Part shown: positions 12,226-24,149 of the stretch, in pieces
Layout of the letters: each line of letters opens with the position of its first letter
Position numbering within the stretch: the first letter of the stretch is position 1
Source of the DNA: Mimachlamys varia
Taxonomy: Eukaryota > Mollusca > Bivalvia > Pectinida > Pectinidae
Reading direction: 5' to 3'
Length of the DNA stretch: 64,000 bases
Assembly: GCA_947623455.1 (NCBI GenBank)
Contig: OX392527.1
Location: 28,016,201-28,080,200 of the forward strand
Translations under genes and position numbers: made by a program
The notes under the pieces: model-generated
The model's database searches: none
Seen by the model: only the letters and a program-made list of their open reading frames with translations
Told to the model about the DNA's origin: nothing

Positions 12226-14879
12226 TACCTTTCAATGACTGCTCCATCATCATTCTGCTGAAGCACTTTCAGACCGGAATGTATCTTACCCTTGTTACGT
12301 TCGTGTACGTAGTATAGCAGGAAATACATGTGTGAAAGTTTCCTATTTTAGATTAGCATATTTAGGAACGGAACATACAGGTAAATGTCAATGTGGCTAT
12401 GAGCGTGAGAGGGGCGTTGTAGCCAGTGACAAGTTTACGCCTTAGTTGAAAATAGTCAAAATAGCTAATCGTAAAGGGCAGAAGTCATTTTTTCAAGACA
12501 TGACATTTTATTAGTGAGTAATTAATTATTTATTTGTCAATCAGATAGGGGTGGAACTCCATAAACACATGCTGTTTTTAGCGCTAAAACTACGAGTAGT
12601 TTTGGCGTCTATTGCTGCCACTATTCTGTGACCTTTTGACCCATGTCATTTTTTCCCCTCCCGCTCCGGAAAAGCTTGAATAACTACCAATCGCATGATA
12701 TATGAACTATTTGAAAGCCTGAACATTAAAGGAAATAATGTTCCCATGGTATTGTTGATAATTATGATGACTTTAATAATCTATATGCAATTTGTAACAA
12801 AGAATTCAATTTTTCACTCCCACAGCTCATTTAAATATTACGTCTATGTTCTTAGTTTGACCCATCTGTGTATACACAACCTCTCGGTGTATAGCTACAC
12901 ACACCATATATAACCTCGAGCTCTCGCGATCGGTGCTACATTGTATATATACACTCGTATGTACGGATCGTGGTATGTCCCAGACACATCGCTAACAGGT
13001 GCGTGTGTACTGTCATGCAATTTGTATTAAACTTTGATTATATAATCGCTTCATAGCCAACAGTCCTGGTTTTGATTTGATTTCTGACCGAAGGCCATCT
13101 TGGACATTTAGCTCACAGAATACCATCTTTCAGTTGATAATGCCTTTTCTTAAGAAGAAAAAAGAAAGGAAAAAATCCAACTTTTTAAAAAAAAACAAAT
13201 GAAGATAGTCTATGGTGGGTACCAAGATCCTTCTGGGACCTATCGTTTAATGTTCATACAGATATGTTTGACTTACTATGTATGTACATACGTTAGTGTC
13301 TCTGATGCACGGGATATTCTTTATCCGATGTCTTAAATGTTTATAAGACTAATAGTTTATATATATGTTCTAAAGTTAATGTCGCATTTGGTTTTCTACA
13401 AACGACATCATATCTTAAATCTTTTATGATATATTCTTGTACATATGTATGATATAGAAGGAAATGAAACGAAATGTTTAAATTGCTACATTACATCCGT
13501 TTTCATTAATCGTACTTTTAGGAGGTTGGTATGATATGTCTACCTCATAATGCAAACTGTTATTACCTTACAAACAAACATTTTATTATCAAAACAAACC
13601 AGAATATGTCGTTTCAACTTTGATCTGCCATTGCTCCCGTAATTAATCCTCATCTTGCATTTCCAACTAGAACTCAGATGTGATTTTTTGCTAAAATTGT
13701 TTTAAGTGTTGCAGGGAAGGTTTATGAAATAAAGCTTCATTTTGTGTCTAACAAACTAATACCGTTTATTTCAATGCATATATTAAAAGAAACACATTCG
13801 CTTCCCTGTAAATTGATCAATATTCATTTCAAAATTAAAAAAAAAATGATATTTTATTCAAATTGTAAAAGCACTGCACTAAATTGTACATGTACATTGA
13901 AAACAACTCGTCAATCTAAACAATTTGCGTGTAAATTATGTTTACTCTAAATACTTACTAACCTAATCCCTATTCTGAAACCTTCTGATATCGAAACTTA
14001 GTAACCCACGCAACAAAATCACTTCAATAGCTGTTAAAAAATACATACTTTTGTTAGAAGTTTTAGCGTTTCAGTACTTTCAGTACTTTGATTATTCAGA
14101 AAGTCGTACTTTGTAGACAAACTTAATACTTAATTTACAGATGTGACTTTCTCAATTTATATATTATTGCATCCAGCCAGCATTAGTTGAGGAATCACAA
14201 TTAAAATACCAAATATTCCAGAAGTTAAGCGACTCAGTGATGAAATACAACGCATCTCTTTATTTCTCTTACTTGCACATATAAAATATAAGCTTAATTA
14301 TAGGCCTTCATGTAAAATTATAAAGCCCGTATGTGCTTGTGGATATAAATGTGATTTGTTTTCATTAAAAAAGTGGGTAATTATATATAACAGACGAATA
14401 CAATATTTCATGATATTAGAATGCTTAAATAAAAAAAAAAGCATAATGATTACACAACCCATGTAGAGTATACATGTTGTTATATATTTTGCACATCTAA
14501 TAAGCATTCTAATAGTATTGAATACTGTATTCGTCTAGATCTTTTACCTTCTATTTTTAAAGAAAACAAATCACATATGCTGCTAAATTTATAATCTGTA
14601 ATTGTGATTATAATTACGTGTACCATCTGTGATATTTTAAATTCAACTGTCCATCCAAATATTGCTTCTTTGATATATTTTATTGTGCCTTTAGCATGAA
14701 TAAATATTATTATTATTATTATAATCAACTTGCTAATATAGGCCTACCGAATTGCTTTTTTGCAGTGAATGCTTTATACCTATCAAACCAGAATATATAT
14801 ACATTGTATATATTTATGCGTCTCTGATTACTGCACCTACACCTCCTTAAGCTTATAACAAACAGAGTTATCTTCCTTG
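12226..14879. other. Intergenic, no gene recognised
   Basis: AT-rich sequence with a short hairpin AGCGCTAAAACTA / TAGTTTTGGCG near 12578-12605 and an ATT-rich run near 14702-14723. No protein-like frames. Confidence 0.4.
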
Positions 14880-14971
14880 TAGAGCTCTTCTTTTTGCATA
14901 TTCGATACCCCTCTCGAATTTATATCGAATTTAATGATAAACGGAGATACTTCGTTTTAAACGAAAACAAA
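14880..14971 (+). other. Probable 5' UTR and promoter-proximal region of UBFD1
   Basis: These bases precede the UBFD1 start codon. The start context is AAAATGG, with A at -3 and G at +4, a good animal initiation context. No TATA box at a convincing distance is seen. CpG dinucleotides increase locally from about 14890 through intron 1 (to ~15250), unlike the AT-rich flanks, consistent with a broad promoter; this is inference. Confidence 0.35.
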
Positions 14972-17900
14972 ATGGCGTCAGAATCTGGTAAGAGAAAAAG
15001 TTTTAGATAAAAAAATGCCTTTATTCAAAATCAATCTTATGACAAACACAAAAATGAATGATCAATCTTTCTTGATAGTTTTTCTATAACTTTGAAGTGT
15101 CATTCTTTGCGTATTAACACGGAAAAAACTTTGTTTTGATCATTTTCGTTTCGGTTGTGATGACGTCTCTTTTTCTCTTTTGGGTCTTCAATTTCGTTTG
15201 TTACGCATGTCATCACGCTTTCGCTATCCCGCAATCGAAACCTGCCATCAACTGATCGACGAAAAAATAATTGAAATTAGCAGGAATTAAGCTCAGATTT
15301 AAATTCGTGAGCTTATATTTTACTTTCAAATTGTATTCTTTTGTTAAAGCTATTTTCAGACTATGTAGGATCTATTTCTGTTACAGATACGTTTTGACAA
15401 AACCAAAAACGTTCCATATTAAACGAGCAATAACTAGTGTCTTTCAGACTTAACTGGCACCAAATATTGGCTAATGACCACATATGTTTATGATTATTTG
15501 CATTTTGATTTTATTGGGTTTTTTCAAACGTGGCGTCATGGTTATTTTTAGACAAAAAACGGCCCATTACAAAAAGGCGTTAAGAAAGTATCAAGAAAAT
15601 CCCTTTCTGCTGAATCGACAGAATGATTGATGTACTAAATTGATACAAGATGACATCTAGTCGAAGGGTTCTGACTCTCTGACCCGCTAAATATTTGGAC
15701 GGCAGGCGGGCATGGGTCAGAGAGTCAGAACCCTTCGGACTAGACATCCTACACCAACAATTCTAGTGTCATCCTTAGCCCAATTTTCCTCTGACTCTAA
15801 CACCAGGCTTAGTGACTTAGACATTTTGATAGAGATATGACTGGTGTTGGAGTTTCTTCTGGCCCTAATACCAGACTTATAAATGTCTGGTGTGCATGGG
15901 GCCAGAGAATAATTTTGTATAAACAGGATTAAAACATTTGGTGGTAGTCTGAAGCCTCAATTTCTCATATGGGCAGTCTCCATGTTTTTTTACCATGAAA
16001 GTAGGCCACATGATGACTAATCAGCAAACTGTACAGTTCCTGACTGAAGTTAATAATCTTGTTCAGAAGATTTCCGGAATTACATCGTTTTGTTGATTAG
16101 TCACTCCCCAATACCAGTTTGATATCAAGCAAATTCCACATTTTCATATGGCAGTGTTCTCTTTCCCCAAACCAATATGGGGATCACAAATTCCATTTGA
16201 AGATTCAGTCACAGTTGTGCATTATCCCATTTTCAAACTAATCTAAGAAACAATATGGCTGACTGGTAGTCATCTTGGATTTTGATTATGAAAGTAAAAA
16301 TATAAGCTATGGTATTTCTGAGGAAATAAGTTGAATCATTGCAAAATGTCATATGTCGGTTCCCCTTGATCTCTAGATGTATCCTTTTGACTGATCAAGG
16401 AAATGACTGACATGAGACAATTTCAAATTTTGACAAGGAATATGATGGCTGTTTTTGGGAGGAATGTAAAATGAATATTTCTCAAATTTCATATGATTGT
16501 TCCCTTGGTCTTTCATGTGCCCTTTTGATTTTGTGACTGATCAGAAAAACAGATAGCCATGTTTGATTTTAACAGGGAATGTTTATTGTAGATTCTTTAG
16601 AAATACAGGATTGATATTCTTGGTCCTTGTGCTCTTTTGATTTTGGTACTGACATAAAAACAAAATTGCATGCTGACTGGTGACCATCTTTGATTTGTCA
16701 TTACCTATTCATTAAGGGAAATCTCAAATTTCATACATTATTAAGATTAAATACATCATTTTTACATGTATTAAGAGGAAAGAAAAGAAAGAATGGTAAA
16801 AGATCTTTTTAAGAGCAAATGTTGCACCAAGATCCCTCTATGATCTCTTAACTTGCTCAGTTCAATCATTGAAAAGCATGCATGCATGTTGAAATAAATT
16901 AAATTGAATAATATTTTTTTATTAGAAACACCATCGACTGTGATCAGTGAACAAGAGAAAATGGAATCTGTGTCTGATGGACCCGAAAAAGTAGAAGCAG
17001 AAAACGAAAAACAAGCAGACAAACCTGATAAAACAACAGACCCAGGGGGGCAAGGACAAGGAGATGTTAATCAAAACCAGACACAATCATCATCTTCAGG
17101 TATAGCCGGTAAATATGAATATATATGCAGAAAATACGATGATTAGAAGTTAGAAGCTTAAATAAATAACTACTGATGCGTTTGTCATCAAACTTTGCAT
17201 ATATAATAAGTCTGATGTCCTGTTGTGCACCTTGCTCTTTTTTCCTGAATTAAGCATCCAAGCTGGCCACCCTGGCCTCTGATTAGCTAAAAACATATCC
17301 AATAATGAATTTTCTTCTACTTAATTGATTATGATGAAACTTGGTGGGAAGAATGATGATGTGACCGCGCTCATTTTAAAGAAAAAATACGGCATTATGA
17401 TTCAAGATAGCCGCCAAATAAAGGCTTCTGATTGGTTGAAATTTAAATAGTCTGATTTAAATGAAATTTGGTATTTGTATGTAACCTGACAATACAAAAG
17501 AAATGCCAGTATAAATTTTGTGAAAACTAAAATAGGAGACATTTCAAGGCCTCTGATTGGTCGAAATCCAAATATTGTCCCAAGTTCCATGAAATTTTGC
17601 AGGACTGTTTTCACATGGGGGCGGGATATTTGATATTTGAAGCTTTCTAATAATGCTAATACCGGTAGTAATTTATTTGCTTTATCTAATAATATCAGTC
17701 CTTCGTGTGTATTTGCTCTTTTGACTAATACACATGAATATGTATCTTACATCTATTGCATTGTTGCAGATACACCCGAGAATACTAACGCTGCTTCAGG
17801 TACTCAAATGGAAGAAGTTGAATTCAAACTAATATACAAAAAACAGAAATACGATGTCTCATTTGCTATGGATAACACCATAAAACAACTCAAGGAACAT

Positions 17901-20900
17901 GTTGAAACACTAACAGGTATTTATTAATTTTCTTGATATATGTATGGTAGAAATTTTTATAAGGTACATGTATGTAGTAATGATGAATATGTGTAAGGGT
18001 TTTATTACATTTTTACCTGTGAAATATCAGAAAATATCAACTTGATAAAAATTATATCATCACTGCTTATATCATCACTAGTGATGATTAAAGTTTCGGT
18101 CAGATATCACTGAGCACTATTTGTGTAATACATGTATTTGTAATCAAAATTTTTAAAAATCTGCCATACTTGTGAAATATATTTGATATTTAAGGGGAAA
18201 CCATTGAATAGCCTCTATATATAATTTTTTGACAAATTCTGACATCCTACCATTATGTTAAAGCACATAGTTACACAACAGAATTGCTAGGTATTTTCCT
18301 GCAATTGCATCTTGCTTTTCCAATTGCCCAAATTGCAGATATTGACTGGACTATTTTTGCCAAAGTGACTCTAACCTTCCAGCAAGGTTTACCTATTGTT
18401 TTTTAATTCTATAGAAGAAAGATAAAAGGACTTTAAACACCTGAATAAGTTAATTTTCAAAAATAGTTAAAAACACTGTAATTTCAAAAGTAACAATGTG
18501 TCTTCAAATTCTCAAAGCTTAATTTCCAAAAGTTTTAATGAAAAATTTCAAGTGAAATGGTATTGAGAATTTTGTCCTCAATAGCTATAGTTCTAATCCA
18601 CTGTTGATGATTGTAGGTGTTCCAGCAGCTATGCAGAAAATCATGTTTAAAGGTATGTGTACTTGGAAATTTAAGATTAGTTGATTTACATAAAGAACTA
18701 CCTGTTATATTGGCACATTATCATTGGACACTGGCCAAACTACAATTAAATTTCTATTAAATACTTATGTCACCTCCATCATGATACTGCCACTGCTTAC
18801 GGAATCTTGATTTAAAAGTCCAGCCACAAACAGAAAGAGAGTCGTATGAACATGAAAAATTGTCAGTTTAGGGATTGTTATATTGAAATTGATGCTGTGC
18901 AATGCTCAAGGATAGTAATAATGTACTAGTATATTCATGCTTTAAACTGTTTTTTTGATATTTAGGTTTGGCTAAAGATGAGTGTACATTAAGAGACTTA
19001 AAAGTGATAAAAGGATCCAAGATTATGGTGGTAGGGTCGACCCTAAATGATGTGTTATCCATGGGTAAACCCAGTGCCAAAGAACTAGAGGCTGAGGCAA
19101 AGACTGCAGCAGCCACGAAAGAATCTTTATCCAAACAGAAGGTAAAGACTACTAGACTAGCTAGCTGTATTTGTCTTCATAGCTTGCTTTAGTAAATAAT
19201 AATGTGGATTGATATAGTTTAAATTAAAGACTTTGTTTTTAGGTTGGAGCTCTATTTGTTTTAAGCTCTGGTTCACTACCACAGTGTAAAATCATTTGAT
19301 TATTTGTATTGTATGCCTGGTACAGGGGTGGTAGATTTCAAGCAGGATATGATTTTTAACATACATGGTTTTTTTTTTCTTCAGGACCATAAAAAGGTGC
19401 TAGATAAATATGGGAAACCAGATGATTGCATTCCAGGTCACAAAAGTCGGGAGCCTTTACCACACCAACCCATCGCAGGCATGTACAACAAGTCAGGGGG
19501 AAAAGTCCGACTCACCTTCAAACTAGAGCTGGACCAGGTGTGGATAGGTACAAAAGGTAAGTTATTACACAGGAAAGTATTCACAAATTAGAGCTGGACC
19601 AAGTGTGGATAGGTACAAAAGGTAAGTTATTACACAGGAAAGTATTCACAAACTAGAGATGGACCAAGTGTGGATAGGTACAAAAGGTAAGTTATTACAC
19701 AGGAAAGTATTCACAAACTAGATCTGGACCAGGTGTGGATAGGTACAAAAGGTAAGCTCTAACACGGGAAAGTATTCACAAATTAGTACTGGACCAGGTG
19801 TGGATAGGTACAAAAGGTAAGTTCTTACACAGGAAAGTATTCACAAACTAGAGATGGACCAGGTGTGGATAGGTACAAAAGGTAAGTTATTACACAGGAA
19901 AGTATTCACAAACTAGAGCTGGACCAAGTGTGGATAGGTACAAAAGGTAAGCTCTAACACAGGAAAGTATTCACAAATTTGTGCTGGACCAGGTGTGGAT
20001 AGGTACAAAAGGTAAGCTCTAACACAGGAAAGTATTCACAAATTAGTGCTGGACCAGGTGTGGATAGGTACAAAAGGTAAGTTATTACACAGGAAAGTAT
20101 TCACAAACTAGAGCTGGACCAAGTGTGGATAGGTACACAAGGTAAGCTCTAACACAGGAAAGTATTCACAAACTAGAGATGGACCAGGTGTGGATAGGTA
20201 CAAAAGTTAAGCTCTAACACAGGAAAGTATTCACAAACTAGAGATGGACCAGGTGTGGATAGGTACAAAAGGTAAGCTCTAACACAGGAAAGTATTCACA
20301 AACTAGAGCTGGACCAAGTGTGGATAGGTACACAAGGTAAGTTATTACACAGGAAAGTATTCTCAAACTAGAGCTGGACCAAGTGTGGATAGGTACACAA
20401 AGTAAGCTCTAACACAGGAAAGTATTCACAAACTAGAGATGGACCAGGTGTGGATAGGTACAAAAGGTAAGCTCTAACACAGGAAAGTATTCACAAACTA
20501 GAGATGGACCAGGTGTGGATAGGTACAAAAGGTAAGCTCTAACACAGGAAAGTATTTACAAACTATAGCTGGACCAAGTGTGGATAGGTACAAAAGTTAA
20601 GCTCTAACACAGGAAAGTATTCACAAACTAGAGCTGGACCAGGTGTGGATAGGTACAAAAATTAAGCTCTAACACAGGAAAGTATTCACAAACTAGAGAT
20701 GGACCAGGTATGGATAGGTACAAAAGGTAAGTTATTACACAGGAAAGTATTCACAAACTAGAGATGGACCAGGTGTGGATAGGTACAAAAGGTAAGCTCT
20801 AACACAGGAAAGTATTCACAAACTAGAGCTGGACCAAGTGTGGATAGGTACACAAGGTAAGCTCCAACAAAATAAAGTGTTCACAAACTAGAGCTGGACC

Positions 20901-23382
20901 AGAGGTGGATTAGTACAAAAGGTAAGCTCTAACACAGGAAAGTATTAACAAAGTGGAGCTGGACCAAGTGTGGATAGGTACAAAAGGTAAGTTATTACAC
21001 AGAAAAGTATTCACAAACTAGAGCTGGACCAGGTGTGGTTCGTTACAAAAGGTAAGCTTCAACACTGTACATTTAAAGTATTCACAGGTGTTCATGATAT
21101 GTACAGTAACTGCTTCTCTTTTAATTATATAATGTCAAAATATCAGTTGATGGAATGGCACAGTATTTTTTTGCTTTGTTTAAAAAATTAGCCTTAGATG
21201 TTTGCCTTATTTACTGACTCTTTTTGGAAATAAGGTGGATTCAGCTTAATATTACTTCTGTTGATATCGCATTTCCCTATATATCATGTTTTTCCCAAAC
21301 ACCATTTCCCCCTTTATATTAATCCATGTAATTTTATTTGGTTAATATTAGGGCTGGGTACCACAAAATCAAAAGTACCATGATGGTATTTAGGCAATTA
21401 CTGCGTTACAAACCACAGTATACAACCGTGATTGAATGTTTGAGCTAGCTAAAGGTCTCTGGCTTTTTTTTTTTTCTGAAGCCAATCAACAAGAGGCCTG
21501 TCATAAGTTTCTCTTTGTGTTATCTTCTAATATTGTTTGAGTGAAGCTATGTCTGTCTTAGTTGATCAGCAAACTTATAGGAAATTATAATTGAACCATA
21601 TTGGAATTCCAATGGATCTATGTAACAGATAGATAATTGATAAGTTAAATGAAAGTCCCCAAAAAACCGGTACAGGACTAATGTACCAGGGTACGTACCA
21701 TCACATTATACCGGTATACCAGTAAAACCGCCCAGCCCTAGTTAATATCTTGTTTTTTTAGGTGAACTCCTCTTAATATCATGTTTTTTTAAAACCAATC
21801 ACATGAAATTTCTATGAAGTTTTGTCATTTCCATTGATTTCAGATACAACTTGTACAAAATATTGCAAAGAAGATAAAAGATAACAAAAGAATAATGATT
21901 TTTAATGAAATAATGTTATCTATACATGTAGATTGAAACATCTACATATGTACATTGAATAACTTACTATGAGTTATGCAGATTTGAAATGCACTAGATT
22001 TAGTGGAAAACATGTTTCTCCTATTAAATGTCACCTACCTGTTAATATCATGTTTTCTGACAAATGCAACATGATACAAAGAAAAATGCATCGTAATAGC
22101 AAGATAATAGATGCAGTTTATGTTGAAAGTTTCTTCAAATTTGACATGTATGCAGATTAGTAATGCAGATGATTAAGAATATATGATACACAGTGTGTTT
22201 GCATAAAACTTTTGCAATTGATTTTTAGAAGATTATAGTCAAGATAGTATTTACTGATTGAACTTTTCAATGTTTACAGAGAGAACAGACAAGATTCCAA
22301 TGAGTTCTATTAAAGCGATAGTGAGTGAAGCCATAGATGGCCATGAAGAATACCATATGCTGGTGAGTAAGATTTGACCAAAAGTGTTTTTAAGAACTGG
22401 TAGAGTACTACATTATCAAACCTTTGAGTTACGAAACGTGACGGCATATAGAACCTGACGTAGGCATGCAAATCAAACAAATTCGTCACAATGTAACATT
22501 TAATCAGGTACCAAGGGCTGTAGTTATAATTAAGAATTTATCATTGTGATAATTATTACATATACATATATGTACATACAAACATCCCGACCTGGGAAAT
22601 AAACAATATTTTTACAACATAGAGCAAAAATGAAACTAGTAAGACAAGCTGGGCTCGAACCAAGACCTCCAAGGTTATGGAGCCAGGACGTTACCACCAG
22701 ACCAGAAGGTTCAGACCAGTTGACCTGGTTTGTAATTTCCTGATATTGTTATGCAGTCGTGTCTCCACAGAACATTTGGTATATAATATTATTTAGTGAC
22801 TTGGTTTGAGGCTATCAAAACTTACCTATAAATCTCTAGCTAATGATAAAACATTACAAACATCAATCTATCAGACCTATAGCTTCAAAGTTAAATGTTA
22901 CCATTAAGGAAAAAATAGAATATAAACTATGTGCTTAAAACAAGGTAGGTTTAAAGTAAAAAGTATTAAATATTTCATCATAAAAATACAACATTTATGA
23001 GTTACATTTAATACCCTATTCCAGTAGTCAGGTCAAATTTTGAGAAGCTACACTGTACATGACAAAATTTAGCATAGTGCCGTATGAAAGTAATATATCT
23101 TTAAAATTAATGACTGTCAGTTACTGCGGTAGTTTTGTCTTCGATTTGGTGATGATGAATAGCAAAATGTATCCTTGGTATTTGACATGAAATGACTTAT
23201 CATTGAAAAATAGTATTGAATTAGTTTTAAATGTTTATATAAATTTACATAATTTTTCTATCTTTCTTCAGGGAATACAATTAGGCCCGACAGAGGCCTC
23301 ACGCTATTGGATATACTGGGTGCCCGCACAATATGTGGAGGCTATTAAAGAAACAGTGTTAGGCAAGTGGCAATATTTCTGA
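14972..23382 (+). CDS. UBFD1: Ubiquitin family domain-containing protein 1, 8 exons
   Basis: Coding exons are 14972-14987, 16926-17099, 17770-17916, 18617-18652, 18966-19141, 19385-19556, 22280-22362 and 23272-23382. They total 915 nt (304 residues plus stop; human UBFD1 is about 309). Every junction is GT/AG and phases agree. Exon 1 encodes only MASES. Residues ~6-75 are an acidic, low-complexity linker (E/K/Q/S-rich). Residues ~80-150 form a ubiquitin-like fold (VEFKLIYKKQKYDV, then PAAMQKIMFKG and KIMVVGSTLNDVL). The C-terminal half holds the UBFD1-specific domain: GMYNKSGGKVRLTFKLE, VWIGTK, GPTEASRYWIYWVPAQY, ending VLGKWQYF*. The family is a poorly characterised cytosolic/nuclear ubiquitin-like protein linked in mammals to NF-kB signalling. 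Exon 2 has two usable donors 9 nt apart (17100 and 17109), both phase 1. Intron 6 contains a 65-bp array copied from the exon 6 end and a hAT MITE. Confidence 0.95.
15658..15742. mobile_element. Foldback MITE, Mutator-like, copy 4, in UBFD1 intron 1
   Basis: Left arm TAGTCGAAGGGTTCTGACTC, right arm GTCAGAACCCTTCGGACTA. Direct flanks GACATC (15652-15657 and 15743-15748) are the visible remnant of a target duplication. One half of the central hairpin (GGCAGGCGGG) remains, so this copy has an internal deletion. Confidence 0.8.
18055..18225 (-). repeat. Dispersed family R2, internally deleted copy in UBFD1 intron 3
   Basis: The reverse complement of the two end blocks of the 8516-8996 copy: ATCACTAGTGATGATTAAAG at the left and TCTGCCATACTTGTGAAATA to CCATTGAATAGCCTCTATA at the right. 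The ~300-bp middle is missing. Confidence 0.7.
19522..21057 (+). repeat. 24-unit 65-bp tandem array carrying copies of the exon 6 5' splice site
   Basis: The unit is the last ~36 nt of UBFD1 exon 6 (AACTAGAGCTGGACCAGGTG, then TGGATAGGTACAAAAG) plus the first ~28 nt of intron 6 (GTAAGTTATTACACAGGAAA onward). GGACC recurs at 19531, 19596, 19661, 19726 and 19791, and the last is at 21026, exactly 23 x 65 bp from the first; so there is one genuine exon end plus 23 intronic copies with no net length change. Most units keep AAAAG|GTAAG; a few read AAAAGTTAAG, AAAAATTAAG or CAAAGTAAG. Exon 6 read through into the first copy meets an in-frame TAG at 19589-19591. Confidence 0.97.
21349..21740. mobile_element. 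Non-autonomous hAT-type MITE, 392 bp, in UBFD1 intron 6
   Basis: The element begins TAGGGCTGGG and ends CCCAGCCCTA, perfect 10-bp inverted termini of hAT style. It is flanked by a perfect 8-bp target duplication GTTAATAT (21341-21348 and 21741-21748), the hAT hallmark length. Subterminal sequences also pair loosely (TACCACAAAATC near the left end, GGTATACCAGTAAAACCG near the right). No transposase reading frame is present. Confidence 0.9.
22644..22712 (-). tRNA. tRNA-like SINE head, in UBFD1 intron 7
   Basis: On the minus strand a box A-like TGGTCTGGTGG and a good box B GGTTCGAGCCC are spaced as in a tRNA. The acceptor ends do not pair well, so this is a tRNA-derived repeat head rather than a gene. 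An AT-rich stretch follows toward lower coordinates. Confidence 0.5.
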
Positions 23383-23719
23383 TTGGATGTGTTTGTATCT
23401 GTTCATGTCATGGATGACTGGAGTGACTTGTAAGGGAATATGGAGGACATATGGAAATGTTAGTGGCGACTGAACATGTGGATGGATGGGTGTAAGAGAT
23501 ATTGATCTGCAACTGTAACTGCTTTATCAAGTAATGCTTTCCTGGCAAGCTGTTTTACCTTTGATTTATTAGTTTCTTAAAAAAAGGAAACAAATGTTCT
23601 TGTGTTAAAGATTCTTTCATGATTCCTCTCTTACATCGTTTGGAAGTTAGTCCTTCTGATTATAATGGTTGTAGCTAGATTTTACTGAAGTGTACCAATA
23701 TATTAATGTCAATTTCAGG

Positions 23720-24149
23720 TATTCCAGTATAACCTGTCTAAATAAGCCCCTGTCTATAAATGGTCCCTGTCTAGACTGGCTCTGATATTTGGTCCTAGCT
23801 TTTCCTCAGTTTAAGTTGATATATCAGCCTTGTGTTATCTGGATCTGCACAGCCCTTGCAGAGTAATCGGTGTGAAAACACAATGTTTATTCAGACTTTT
23901 ATTTTCCCTAGCCAAATGATTGAAATGACCTTGCATATGGCTTTTCTAGACATAACATAGACTATCCGTTTACATTCATTCTGGCTCTTTCAATTATTGA
24001 AAATTTGAATGTATTCTTATATGTTTCTGTTCTTAAAACATCTCACAGTGTATTGGTGTATATACCAAATCAATGTCTAGACCTGGTGTTAACTTATAGA
24101 CTTCATCAGTCCAAGTAATGTCCAGTCTACACAGTTTATACTGGAATAC
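23720..24149. mobile_element. ~430-bp MITE with TA flanks downstream of UBFD1
   Basis: The left end reads TATTCCAGTATAACCTGTC and the right end CAGTTTATACTGGAATA; the inverted termini match over ~17 bp with one difference. TA at each border fits a Tc1/mariner or pogo-type target. The inside repeats CTGTCTA-type motifs. It starts 338 bp after the UBFD1 stop, so it probably lies in the 3' UTR or just beyond it. No coding sequence. Confidence 0.7.

Noticed and set aside
21057..21060. The 65-bp array as duplicated coding exons
   Set aside because: The unit is 65 bp, not a multiple of three, and holds intron sequence and stops; units cannot be extra coding exons without frameshift.
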